Origin: Alkalihalophilus pseudofirmus OF4
GTDB taxonomy: Bacteria > Bacillota > Bacilli > Bacillales > Bacillaceae_D
Reading direction: 5' to 3'
DNA length: 64,000 nucleotides
NCBI RefSeq assembly: GCF_000005825.2
Contig: NC_013791.2
Location: forward strand, 1,984,001 to 2,048,000
Shown: one piece after another, positions 24,673-32,223 of the stretch
How the letters are laid out: each line of letters begins with the position of its first letter
Numbering within the stretch: the first letter of the stretch is position 1
The notes under the pieces: generated by a model
What the model was told of the DNA's origin: nothing
What the model saw: only the letters and a program-made list of their open reading frames with translations
Database searches by the model: none
Program-made: the position numbers and the translations under genes

Positions 24673-24828
24673 ATAGCTTCAACTCCTATATCTTTCAACG
24701 GATACCCACACCTTAACATAGAAATGTGAAATAAGTATAAAATCTGTCGTTTTATCCATAATTTTCTTTTTATTCTTTGTTACACTAGGTAGAGAACATT
24801 TGAAAGCTACGTTAGGAGAGGTTTACAT

Positions 24829-25002
24829 ATGGATGGCTATCATCTTCCATCAATGATTGTCCAAGTATTTAATTTTATTATTTTGTTTACGATCATCTTT
24901 TTTATTATTCGATATTTGCTGAATGCGTCTAAACAACGTAAAGAGATGAATAGACGTTTGCAAGCTATTGAAGAAAAGCTGAATAATATGAAACATCGGT
25001 AG
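24829..25002 (+). CDS. Small single-span membrane protein with coiled coil
   Basis: This 57-residue product begins MDGYHLPSMIVQVFNFIILF, followed by a basic amphipathic helix RKEMNRRLQAIEEKLNNM. AGGAGAGG precedes the ATG. It ends 15 bases before the zinc-ribbon gene on the same strand, so the two form a small operon. No function is known; the layout resembles the anchored coiled-coil protein at 23.2 kb. Confidence 0.65.
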   Translation: MDGYHLPSMIVQVFNFIILFTIIFFIIRYLLNASKQRKEMNRRLQAIEEKLNNMKHR

Positions 25003-25017
25003 AAGGAGGGATCATGC

Positions 25018-25317
25018 ATGAAATTACCTGCATGCTGGAGCTGCAAAAAACAGTTTAGCTACGGAAAGCTCTTGCTATTATGGGTAGGAAGTACTGTCTG
25101 CCCACGCTGCGGAGAAACGAATTATTTAACCGCGGAATCAAGAAAAAAAGGCGCTTGGTATACGCCTATTCTAATCATCATTATGGTTATTGGCTTAAAT
25201 ATGTTTGACATAGGATTTCCTGGAATTATACTTTACGGCCTGTTTTTCTTACTCATAGGATTATCTTTCAGTCCATTCACATTTCATTTTACAGATAAAC
25301 AAGAACCGTTGTTTTAA
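25018..25317 (+). CDS. TIGR04104-type putative zinc-ribbon membrane protein
   Basis: This 99-residue protein has an N-terminal zinc ribbon made of CWSC (Cys6, Cys9) and CPRC (Cys28, Cys31), then two membrane segments (TPILIIIMVIGLNMF and GIILYGLFFLLIGLSF). It belongs to a family of short Bacillus proteins described as putative zinc fingers. AGAAGGAGGG lies before the ATG. The role is unknown. Confidence 0.8.
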   Translation: MKLPACWSCKKQFSYGKLLLLWVGSTVCPRCGETNYLTAESRKKGAWYTPILIIIMVIGLNMFDIGFPGIILYGLFFLLIGLSFSPFTFHFTDKQEPLF

Positions 25318-25370
25318 ATCCCATAGACGTTTCAAAGCAACTAAAATTATTTACCTTCCCTGAAGTAATT

Positions 25371-25437
25371 GTTGATCACCGCTGCAGGCACACGCTTTCC
25401 GCGGGCGGCCCGGGAGCCTCCTCGTCGCATCCGCTCA
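25371..25437. repeat. Palindromic repeat family 2, truncated copy
   Basis: GTTGATCACCGCTGCAGG followed by CACACGCTTTCCGCGGG and GGGAGCCTCCTCGTCGC matches, in reverse, the right half of the full copy at 49821-49947. Homology stops near 25437. A further scrap (CTGCAGTAATCGTTGATA) lies at 25471. These and the next element occupy most of the 508-base gap 25318-25825, in which I see no gene. Confidence 0.7.
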
Positions 25438-25622
25438 TAACAGACATAAGTACACTGGAAAATGGGTCCCCTGCAGTAATCGTTGATATTGTTAAGCTGA
25501 TTCCTCATATAAGCAGCTGTTCAGCGATTTTAGTAAAACGAAGTACCGCATGTAAGTTTTTATGATTTGAACAGAACCTAACTAAATCGGACCACATAAT
25601 AGTTACAAAAAACAGTAAACAA

Positions 25623-25740
25623 GCGGATGAAATATGTGTAGACTTCTGCAGGGAGTAGAGCAGGAGTGAGATCCCACAGGGCAAAGCCCGAGGAAGCTCA
25701 CTAGCTCCCCGCGAAAAGCGAAATATATTTCAGGAGCGGC
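25623..25740 (+). repeat. Palindromic repeat family 1, copy 1
   Basis: This 118-bp element starts GCGGATGAAATATGTGTAG and ends AAATATATTTCAGGAGCGGC, so its ends are imperfect inverted repeats. The middle contains AGTGAGATCCCACAG and GAGGAAGCTCAC. The copy at 49551-49669 is its reverse complement over nearly the full length. It has no coding capacity. This is a MITE- or REP-like dispersed repeat. Confidence 0.72.
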
Positions 25741-25825
25741 GTCAAAGCTATAACCCTTGTTTGAGGCACTTAATGTTTAATAGCATTCTTTGTTTAGATG
25801 ATAAAGCGATTATTTATCCCCCCTA

Positions 25826-26380
25826 TTAACCCCATTCTTCTTTCAACAATGAATACATATACAAATCATCAAATTTCCCTTGCGTGTATTCATATTTACG
25901 TAGAAGGCCTTCTTTAACAAACCCATGTTTTTCTGCTAGTCGCTGCGAGGCAATATTGAGCGGTTCAATCAATGCCTCAATTCTTTCAAGCTGCATGTGA
26001 TTAAAGCCTGTGCTAATTACAGCTTGAAATGCCTCACTTGCTATCCCAGTCCCCCAATACTCCCTGCTAAGCTCTGTTCCAATTTCTGCTCGAAAATGCT
26101 TTTTTGCTCTATTAAGGAACCCGCAGCTTCCGATTAGCTGATCCTCCCCTTTCAAGGTAATGCCCCATCTCATTCCTGAACCTTCTTTATGAATCGTCTC
26201 ATACCAATCAATTTCACTTTTGGCATCTTCTAAAGATTTAAACCGCTCTAAGCCGATATGCCTTACTACTTCAGGATCAGACATATAGTTCAACATATCA
26301 GCTGCATCTTCATGCGTAACTTCACGTAACTTTAGTCGTTTTGTTTCGAGCACAGGAAAGACGCTCTTTTTTTGCTTCAT
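25826..26380 (-). CDS. GNAT acetyltransferase, RimJ/RimL type
   Basis: This 184-residue protein starts FPVLETKRLKLREVTHEDAADML, has the acetyl-CoA loop YWGTGIASEAFQAVISTGF and the ending LAEKHGFVKEGLLRKYEYTQGKFDDLYMYSLL, all typical of ribosomal-protein-type acetyltransferases. GGAGAGAGG precedes the ATG. It is 12 bases downstream of paiB. In B. subtilis paiB is paired with the polyamine acetyltransferase gene paiA; this one looks like a RimL-type enzyme instead. Confidence 0.86.
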   Translation of the reverse strand: MKQKKSVFPVLETKRLKLREVTHEDAADMLNYMSDPEVVRHIGLERFKSLEDAKSEIDWYETIHKEGSGMRWGITLKGEDQLIGSCGFLNRAKKHFRAEIGTELSREYWGTGIASEAFQAVISTGFNHMQLERIEALIEPLNIASQRLAEKHGFVKEGLLRKYEYTQGKFDDLYMYSLLKEEWG

Positions 26381-26392
26381 TTAACCTCTCTC

Positions 26393-27010
26393 CTAATCAT
26401 TATTTTTAGATTGTGCCGTCATCCACTCAGCAATCAGCTTATCATTGGTATGCTCACTTTTCGCCAATTGTTCAGCTACCCGCTCTTGACGTTCTGTTGG
26501 ATGATTTTGACTCAGTTTGGCTTTTCCCTCCATTTCTGTGATTCTGATTCGGAACGCTTGAATTCCTTTTGTTAGTCCAGCTATATAATCAGCATCCACT
26601 TCATTAAGATTGTATGTACTATCAGGGCCTTCATATTTTTCTATCAATTCACAAAGAGATGCCAGCGTACTCTTTTCGTCATCGATTAATTCTACGCTGC
26701 CATACACATGGACAGATAGGTAATTCCACGTTGGAACAGCTGTTTCTGTTTCATACCAAGTTGGTGAAATATAACTATGCGGACCTTGGAATACCATGAG
26801 CACCGTTTGACCTTCAATGTCCTTCCATTGTGAGTTAGGACGTGCGAAATGACCGTATAAATAATGTCTTTCACGATCTAGAATCAGCGGTAAATGTGTA
26901 GCAGCAGGTCTTCCTTTATGCTGGCTGAACAGGGTGGCAAAGCCATTCTCGTTTATAATTTTCTCTATTACGGCTTGATCATTCAGCTTAAAAGCTTTTG
27001 GGATATACAT
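26393..27010 (-). CDS. paiB: FMN-binding negative transcriptional regulator PaiB
   Basis: This 205-residue protein has the PaiB signature: [51 protein letters not shown], and the family-specific [17 protein letters not shown]. It should adopt the split-barrel FMN-binding fold. In B. subtilis PaiB affects sporulation and protease genes, and relatives are repressors or FMN-dependent enzymes. AAAGGGG lies before the ATG. An acetyltransferase gene follows at once and is probably co-transcribed. Confidence 0.9.
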   Translation of the reverse strand: MYIPKAFKLNDQAVIEKIINENGFATLFSQHKGRPAATHLPLILDRERHYLYGHFARPNSQWKDIEGQTVLMVFQGPHSYISPTWYETETAVPTWNYLSVHVYGSVELIDDEKSTLASLCELIEKYEGPDSTYNLNEVDADYIAGLTKGIQAFRIRITEMEGKAKLSQNHPTERQERVAEQLAKSEHTNDKLIAEWMTAQSKNND

Positions 27011-27104
27011 GGGGATTCCCCTTTCTTTTTTACTGCTTATCTAATACCATTTATATTAACGTAATTTTCCAAAAATAAAAATAAGAAAGAGGTGGACTCC
27101 CCGG

Positions 27105-27320
27105 ATGAAGATAGAAATTCTATTATTCTGCGCCTTTTCAGCAGTAATCGTCTTTATAACCGTGTTTTATATGGTAAAGGTATTAAAAATCGCATTATCA
27201 AAAGAAGAAATAAGCCGAAGAAAATTTATAATTCTCTCATGTGCGTTTGTAACTGGAGGAGTTTTTGTTGTTTTTAGTATTTATTATTTCGCTCAACCGG
27301 TGTTCCGGCTGTTATTATAA
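27105..27320 (+). CDS. Small membrane protein, two segments
   Basis: This 71-residue protein has spans near residues 4-26 and 45-68, separated by a basic loop (ALSKEEISRRK). GAGGTGG precedes the ATG. It is convergent with the DUF4363 gene and shares its hairpin terminator. No family is recognised. Confidence 0.6.
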   Translation: MKIEILLFCAFSAVIVFITVFYMVKVLKIALSKEEISRRKFIILSCAFVTGGVFVVFSIYYFAQPVFRLLL

Positions 27321-27330
27321 ACGTTCAAGC

Positions 27331-27372
27331 AAAAAACGGATCAACATTCTCCATCCGCAAACGTTGATCCGT
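27331..27372. terminator. Terminator of the DUF421/DUF4363 operon
   Basis: ACGGATCAAC pairs with GTTGATCCGT across a 17-base loop. On the minus strand TTTTTTG follows, so it is strongest for the minus-strand operon; it also ends the convergent small gene. Confidence 0.85.
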
Positions 27373-27376
27373 ATTG

Positions 27377-27748
27377 TTATCCGAGATCTTTCCATATCCC
27401 ATAAAAATAATAAATGTCTGGTAAAATAGTCGGTTCATCTTTTGCTTTAATCCCTCCTTCAATTCGAGATAAGACCTCTGTGATGGCCATCATATCATCA
27501 CGTTCTACGCTGTATTGAACTCGTTTGGATATTTTCCTCCAAGCGCGTTCAGCTTTTTGATGCTCTTGATCTGCTTGCTCCCAATTTTCTGCTTTCACAT
27601 TTTCTTCAACGTTTTGAATGTAGGATAGGAGATGATCATCGCTGCCAAGAGGCTCCTTTAACCATATGCCGCTGATCATAATGGAAAAAGATACGATCAT
27701 AAAAAGAATAGGAATGGCATACAATAAAAACTTTCTCAAGGTACTCAT
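27377..27748 (-). CDS. DUF4363 family protein
   Basis: From the ATG at 27748 this is a protein of about 123 residues with one N-terminal membrane anchor (FLLYAIPILFMIVSFSIMISG) and an extracytoplasmic helical region with a WKKISKRVQYSVERDDMM-like stretch typical of DUF4363. The genes of this family are regularly next to DUF421 genes in spore formers, as here (10-base gap). The ribosome site lies unusually close to the ATG. The role is unknown but probably tied to the partner. Confidence 0.78.
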   Translation of the reverse strand: MSTLRKFLLYAIPILFMIVSFSIMISGIWLKEPLGSDDHLLSYIQNVEENVKAENWEQADQEHQKAERAWRKISKRVQYSVERDDMMAITEVLSRIEGGIKAKDEPTILPDIYYFYGIWKDLG

Positions 27749-27758
27749 TCCTCCTTTC

Positions 27759-28490
27759 TTAATAAGGTCCCTTATAATCACTAATGTTCATATCATCTGA
27801 AACGTCATCATCAAACTTATCAACATACAATTGATCATTCGGAAGAATCGCCGCATAAGAAACCTCTTCTAATGAAGAAATCTCGTGCAGTTTTAACTGA
27901 CTCATTAACCAGTCTTTATCTTTTTTCCTTTGTTCTAAATTTTGTTCAATGATTCTTCCATCAATAATTAATTCTGTTGTAAGTTTTGCTGGTTTTGGCG
28001 GGAGATTAAGATCTCCCCTCTGGACCGGCTGATACTGTGATCTGGGTAAAACAGACACCGTGCCGTCAGGTTCTAACAGCGCCACTTCCACTTCTATAGG
28101 CGAGAATATATTTTTGGAGCGAAGCTGGAGCATCAATTCATCTTTCGTGATTCTTGCTTTCGCTAAGTTTTTCTCTAGCATATTCCCACGCTGCAGAAGC
28201 ACAACAGGTTCAGAGTCTTGAACTTTTGAGAGAAAGCGGCTTTTTAAACCGATGTATTGCAAAACAATCGTTAGTACGAGGAATACGGTTAACGCAATCC
28301 AATGGACAAGTGCTTTTGAGGAAACATCGGTTGCGAGAGTCGCAGCGATTGAACCTATTGTAATCCCGTTTATGTAATCAAACATCGTAAGATTCCCTAT
28401 GAGCTGCTTGCCGATTAACCTTGAATATAATAGGATCGTAAAAAAAGTTATGACTGCTCGCACAATCGTAACGAGAGATTCTTGCATCAT
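27759..28490 (-). CDS. DUF421 membrane protein, YetF type
   Basis: This 243-residue protein has three N-terminal membrane segments and a cytoplasmic alpha/beta region: LIGKQLIGNLTMFDYINGITIGSIAATLA, then PVVLLQRGNMLEKNLAKARITKDELMLQLR, the DUF421 hallmark. Relatives of YetF, YrbG and YkjA are found in spore formers; their function is not settled, though some affect spore germination or stress. It precedes a DUF4363 gene on the same strand. Confidence 0.88.
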   Translation of the reverse strand: MMQESLVTIVRAVITFFTILLYSRLIGKQLIGNLTMFDYINGITIGSIAATLATDVSSKALVHWIALTVFLVLTIVLQYIGLKSRFLSKVQDSEPVVLLQRGNMLEKNLAKARITKDELMLQLRSKNIFSPIEVEVALLEPDGTVSVLPRSQYQPVQRGDLNLPPKPAKLTTELIIDGRIIEQNLEQRKKDKDWLMSQLKLHEISSLEEVSYAAILPNDQLYVDKFDDDVSDDMNISDYKGPY

Positions 28491-28562
28491 CTACCATCAA
28501 CCCCTGATAATAAGACATGTTCTTAATCTCCCCTTTAAAAGATACCTTATTCTCCCATACAA

Positions 28563-28585
28563 AAACCCCAGACAAAGTCTAGGGC
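28563..28585 (-). terminator. Terminator of the nag operon
   Basis: On the minus strand CCCTAGAC-TTT-GTCTGGGG is followed by TTTTTG, 37 bases after the stop of the SIS-domain gene, which is the last gene of the nagA-nagB-nagR group. Confidence 0.8.
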
Positions 28586-28621
28586 GAATCTACATATTTG
28601 CAAAAGCTTCTTACAAACTTA

Positions 28622-29344
28622 TTAAAAGCGAATGCGGTCCGAATATTGATCCATGAGATTTTGATTATACTCATCAGACCCATCAATGTTTCCGCTTTTA
28701 AATACAGGCGGTGTCTTGCCTGATTGAATCAGATTATCGACCGCACCTGCCATTAGCGCATTGATTAAGGCCAGTCCAATCACAGAGGACGTGGGGCCAA
28801 ACGAGAGCTCCCCTCTATGCAGTACGCCATCGCCTGGTTTTGTATGATTGTTCAAAACAAGATCAACTGCATCCGCTAACAGCTTCCCGCTTTTATGCCT
28901 GGATGCTTGAGATCGATTATATAAGAGAGACGTTATGCCAATCACGTATGCCCCTTGCGCTTTTCCATAAAGGGCAAGATCAATCGGCACTGGATTCCTG
29001 CCAGAGGTGGAGGCAACAAGCAACACGTCCCCGCTTCTAATATCAAGCTGTACCTTTATCTCCTGAAAATAATCCTCACTTCGTTCCAGCTTCGAAGAAT
29101 TAGCGGCTCCTTTATGCAGCATCAGTTCTTCGATAAAAATCGGCTGTACAGGTACAAGGCCGCCAGCGCGGTAAAACACTTCTTCTGAAAGCATATGAGA
29201 ATGCCCACAGCCAAACACGTGTACAATCCCTCCACTTTTTATGGCGTGAGCGATGTTAGAAGCCGCTTTCTCGATAGACTCAGCTTCGGTTACTTCTACC
29301 TTTTTTAATAGTGCTTTAATCTGCTCAAAATAGTTCGTAATCAA
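28622..29344 (-). CDS. SIS domain protein, UPF0309 family
   Basis: This 240-residue sugar-isomerase-domain protein shows phosphosugar-binding loops in GGIVHVFGCGHSHMLSEEVFYRAGG and VLLVASTSGRNPVPIDLALYGKAQG. UPF0309 proteins often sit with nag genes and are thought to act as phosphosugar isomerases or etherases (MurQ-like) in amino-sugar breakdown. It starts at TTG with GAGGGG and lies 13 bases after nagR, so it belongs to the operon. The reaction is not established. Confidence 0.85.
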   Translation of the reverse strand: MITNYFEQIKALLKKVEVTEAESIEKAASNIAHAIKSGGIVHVFGCGHSHMLSEEVFYRAGGLVPVQPIFIEELMLHKGAANSSKLERSEDYFQEIKVQLDIRSGDVLLVASTSGRNPVPIDLALYGKAQGAYVIGITSLLYNRSQASRHKSGKLLADAVDLVLNNHTKPGDGVLHRGELSFGPTSSVIGLALINALMAGAVDNLIQSGKTPPVFKSGNIDGSDEYNQNLMDQYSDRIRF

Positions 29345-29357
29345 TAAAACCCCTCAT

Positions 29358-30080
29358 TTAGCGTTTTAATTTAGATGTAAATTTATAACGGTCGGCCCGG
29401 TACGAAGAACGAACGATCTCAAATGGGGTGCCATTTTTTAAATACGTACATCTCTCAATTAAAAGGATCGGATCACCGTCATTTATTTTTAACAGTTCCA
29501 CTTCTAGATCATTAGCAAGTGCTGACTCTATTACTTGCGTCGCTTCGCCGATCTCTAGCTGTAGTTTTTCTTCTATATATTGATATAATGACTGGTTAAT
29601 AATTTCTTCTGTCAGCCCTTTAATCAGGTTGGCAGAGATATAACACGTTTCAAGAGCCATCGGAGTATTGTCAGCCATTCGTATTCGTTTGATTTCATAT
29701 ACAGGTGTATATTCAGAAATGTGCAATACGGCCGCAATATTAGCAGAAGCCGGGATTAATTCAAACGAGAGAAGTTTGCTGCTTGGAGTAAGTCCTCTTC
29801 CTTTCATATCTTCCGTGAAACTGGTCAATCCTTGCAGCGGCTGTTCAAATTTCTTTTCCGCAATAAATGTTCCGCTTCCTTTTTTACGATAAATCAAGCC
29901 GTCATTCACAAGGTTATTGATGGCTTGCCTGATTGTCATACGGCTCACATCAAACTGCTCCGCATATTCTCGCTCTGGCGGGAGAACGTCTCCTGGCTTT
30001 AATTCCCCTTTTTCAATTCGTTCTTTTATATATTCTTCAATCTGGCTGTAAATCGGCAGAGGTGAATTTTTATCTATCAT
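29358..30080 (-). CDS. nagR: GntR/HutC family repressor, NagR (YvoA) type
   Basis: This regulator of about 240 residues has an N-terminal winged HTH (IYSQIEEYIKERIEKGELKPGDVLPPEREYAEQFDVSRMTIRQAI) and a C-terminal UTRA effector domain. By context and similarity it is the GlcNAc regulon repressor (NagR/YvoA), which is released by glucosamine-6-phosphate or GlcNAc-6-phosphate. The ATG at 30080 is chosen because the longer frame to 30161 overlaps nagB. Operator-like sites lie before nagA and nagP. Confidence 0.9.
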   Translation of the reverse strand: MIDKNSPLPIYSQIEEYIKERIEKGELKPGDVLPPEREYAEQFDVSRMTIRQAINNLVNDGLIYRKKGSGTFIAEKKFEQPLQGLTSFTEDMKGRGLTPSSKLLSFELIPASANIAAVLHISEYTPVYEIKRIRMADNTPMALETCYISANLIKGLTEEIINQSLYQYIEEKLQLEIGEATQVIESALANDLEVELLKINDGDPILLIERCTYLKNGTPFEIVRSSYRADRYKFTSKLKR

Positions 30081-30105
30081 CAAAATAAAACCAGTCTCCT
30101 TTCTG

Positions 30106-30843
30106 TTAACGAGTGATTCCTGTCGCCATGAGCGCTTCGTTGTCAGCAATAATTGTAACACGAGGGTGTGTTTTTAAAATAGAAGCAGGAAAGTCCTCGC
30201 TTGGTAATTGATCTGATAACAATCGTTCGAGCGCCTCACTTTTTGCCTCCCCTGAGACAAGGAGCAGAATTTCTTTACTTGCCATAATCGAGGCAATCCC
30301 CATTGTAATTGCATGTGTCGGCACATCATCAATTGACGGGAAAAAGCGTGCATTGGCTTCTCTTGTCGATTCAGCAAGCGCAACAACATGCGTTTCACTT
30401 TGAAAGGATGTACCTGGCTCATTAAATCCAATATGCCCGTTCGCACCGATTCCAAGAATCTGTAAATCAATAGAAGATTCCTTCACTTTTGCCTCGTACC
30501 GAACACATTCCTCCTCTTTATCCAATACATCTCCGTTTGGAATATGCGTATGATTTAAAGGAAGATCAATATGATTAAATAACACATCTTTCATATAAAA
30601 ATGATAGCTGTTTGGATCTTTCGCCGAAAGCCCGATGTATTCATCAAGGTTAAACGTTGAAATCTGCTGATATGACGTCCCTTTTTGCTTGTGATCTTCA
30701 ATGATATATTGATAGGTGCCCTTAGGCGTACTTCCAGTTGCTAAACCTAGCGTCATCTTACGGTTAGCTTTTACTTTATCTATAATATAACGAGCACTAG
30801 CCTTGCTCATTTCCTCATAATTATCTACTCTTACAATATTCAT
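30106..30843 (-). CDS. nagB: Glucosamine-6-phosphate deaminase
   Basis: This 245-residue enzyme converts glucosamine-6-phosphate to fructose-6-phosphate and ammonia. The phosphosugar loop LGLATGSTPKGTYQYI, catalytic Asp in FNLDEYIG, and GIGANGHIGFNEPG are all present. Its length fits the short Bacillus NagB without the allosteric tail of the E. coli enzyme. It overlaps nagA by four bases (ATGA) and has AAGGAG inside the end of nagA. Confidence 0.96.
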   Translation of the reverse strand: MNIVRVDNYEEMSKASARYIIDKVKANRKMTLGLATGSTPKGTYQYIIEDHKQKGTSYQQISTFNLDEYIGLSAKDPNSYHFYMKDVLFNHIDLPLNHTHIPNGDVLDKEEECVRYEAKVKESSIDLQILGIGANGHIGFNEPGTSFQSETHVVALAESTREANARFFPSIDDVPTHAITMGIASIMASKEILLLVSGEAKSEALERLLSDQLPSEDFPASILKTHPRVTIIADNEALMATGITR

Positions 30844-32027
30844 GATTCCACTCCTTCTTGGAAAGCAATATGTCCCTTACAAATGGTCAATACAACTTGA
30901 TTATGCTTGTCTAAAAGCACAAGATCCGCATCTTTTCCAACGGTAATACTGCCTGTGTTATCCCAAATCCCTGTCTGTTTCGCTGGGTTCACCGCCGTCA
31001 TTTTAGTTATGTCCCTTAGTGAGCAGCCAGTATAAGCGATCATATTTCTTACAGCCTCATCCATTTTCACAATACTTCCAGCGAGCGTCCCATCGGCTAA
31101 TAATGCTTTGCCGTTTTCTACCTTTACTTCCTGTCCGCCTAAGTCATATGTTCCTTCTCCAAGCCCTTTCGCTCTCATGGCATCTGTAATTAAAATAATC
31201 TCATCCGCCCCTTTTGCTCTATAGGTACTCTTCACGACTGTCGGATGAATATGCACGCCATCCACAATCATTTCGACCATTAATTCTGAATGGGCTATTG
31301 CTGCACCCGCAACACCTGGCTCCCTGTGGTGCAAACCTCTCATGCCGTTATATAAATGGGTGACATGCGATAAGCCTTTATCAATCGCCTCCACAATGAC
31401 CGGATAAGTGGCATCCGAATGTCCGATCGATACGACCACACTATTTTTCTGAACCTCTTCTACAAAAGCGAGTCCATTCGTTTCTTCTGGTGCCATCGTT
31501 ACTACTTTAATTTGATGATTTGAACATTCTTGCCATTGATTAAAAAGCTCGATGTCAGGTTCTTTAATATGATGAAGGGGCTGTGCTCCTGCTCGTTTAT
31601 CCGAAATGAAAGGCCCTTCTAGGTGTACACCTGCCATATCTGCACCAAGATTTGAGGCTTTTACCTCTTTATAGAAAGCCGTTTGTTTTAAAGCCTCTTC
31701 GATTAAATCTTCCGATTGGGTGATGGTTGTTGCTAAAAAGCTTGTCGTCCCTTCCCTTGGAAGATACTCAGCAATCACTTTTAACGACTCAACACTGTTA
31801 TCCATCGTATCAGCCCCATTGGCCCCGTGAATATGAACATCAATAAAGCCAGGAAGCAGCGAATACTCATTGGTATAATCCAAAACCGTGTCCGTTTCAG
31901 CGCATTTAAACGCATCCATTGACCCAACCTCTGCAATTTTTCCGTCATGTATTTTGATAAACCCGTTTGTAGTCAGGTTCATCTCCTCATATATCTCTAC
32001 ATTTGTAATAAAAAGATTCTCTCTCAT
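30840..32027 (-). CDS. nagA: N-acetylglucosamine-6-phosphate deacetylase
   Basis: This enzyme of about 395 residues removes acetate from GlcNAc-6-phosphate. Metal and substrate motifs are present: GFIDVHIHGANGADTMD, HLEGPFIS, IGHSDATYP, THLYNGMRGLHHREPG and LITDAM. The ATG at 32027 is the most likely start, though TTG at 32051 or GTG at 32039 cannot be excluded. A NagR-like operator lies about 40 bases upstream. It is the first gene of nagA-nagB-nagR-SIS. Confidence 0.95.
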   Translation of the reverse strand: MRENLFITNVEIYEEMNLTTNGFIKIHDGKIAEVGSMDAFKCAETDTVLDYTNEYSLLPGFIDVHIHGANGADTMDNSVESLKVIAEYLPREGTTSFLATTITQSEDLIEEALKQTAFYKEVKASNLGADMAGVHLEGPFISDKRAGAQPLHHIKEPDIELFNQWQECSNHQIKVVTMAPEETNGLAFVEEVQKNSVVVSIGHSDATYPVIVEAIDKGLSHVTHLYNGMRGLHHREPGVAGAAIAHSELMVEMIVDGVHIHPTVVKSTYRAKGADEIILITDAMRAKGLGEGTYDLGGQEVKVENGKALLADGTLAGSIVKMDEAVRNMIAYTGCSLRDITKMTAVNPAKQTGIWDNTGSITVGKDADLVLLDKHNQVVLTICKGHIAFQEGVES

Positions 32028-32065
32028 ACCTACTCTCACATCCTTCTCCAAAACAAAACAACTTT

Positions 32066-32085
32066 TATTTGTCTATACCAATTAT
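32066..32085 (-). promoter_or_regulatory. NagR operator before nagA
   Basis: ATAATTGGTATAGACAAATA on the minus strand matches the known YvoA/NagR site core (TGGTATAGACA). It is placed upstream of nagA and faces the similar site of nagP 60 bases away. Confidence 0.75.
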
Positions 32086-32143
32086 ATATGATTTTCTTTG
32101 TTAATTCAATAAACGACTGTCATAAGTCTCAAAATAAAATAAT

Positions 32144-32162
32144 AGGTATAGACATCTATACT
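32144..32162. promoter_or_regulatory. NagR operator before nagP
   Basis: GTATAGA-CA-TCTATAC is a perfect 7-2-7 palindrome within AGGTATAGACATCTATACT. It shares GGTATAGACA with the nagA site and lies about 62 bases before the nagP start. Confidence 0.78.
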
Positions 32163-32223
32163 TTTCTAATGCTACACTAATTTCATCTTTACTACCCTAT
32201 TATTCGATAAGGAGATGAGGTAC

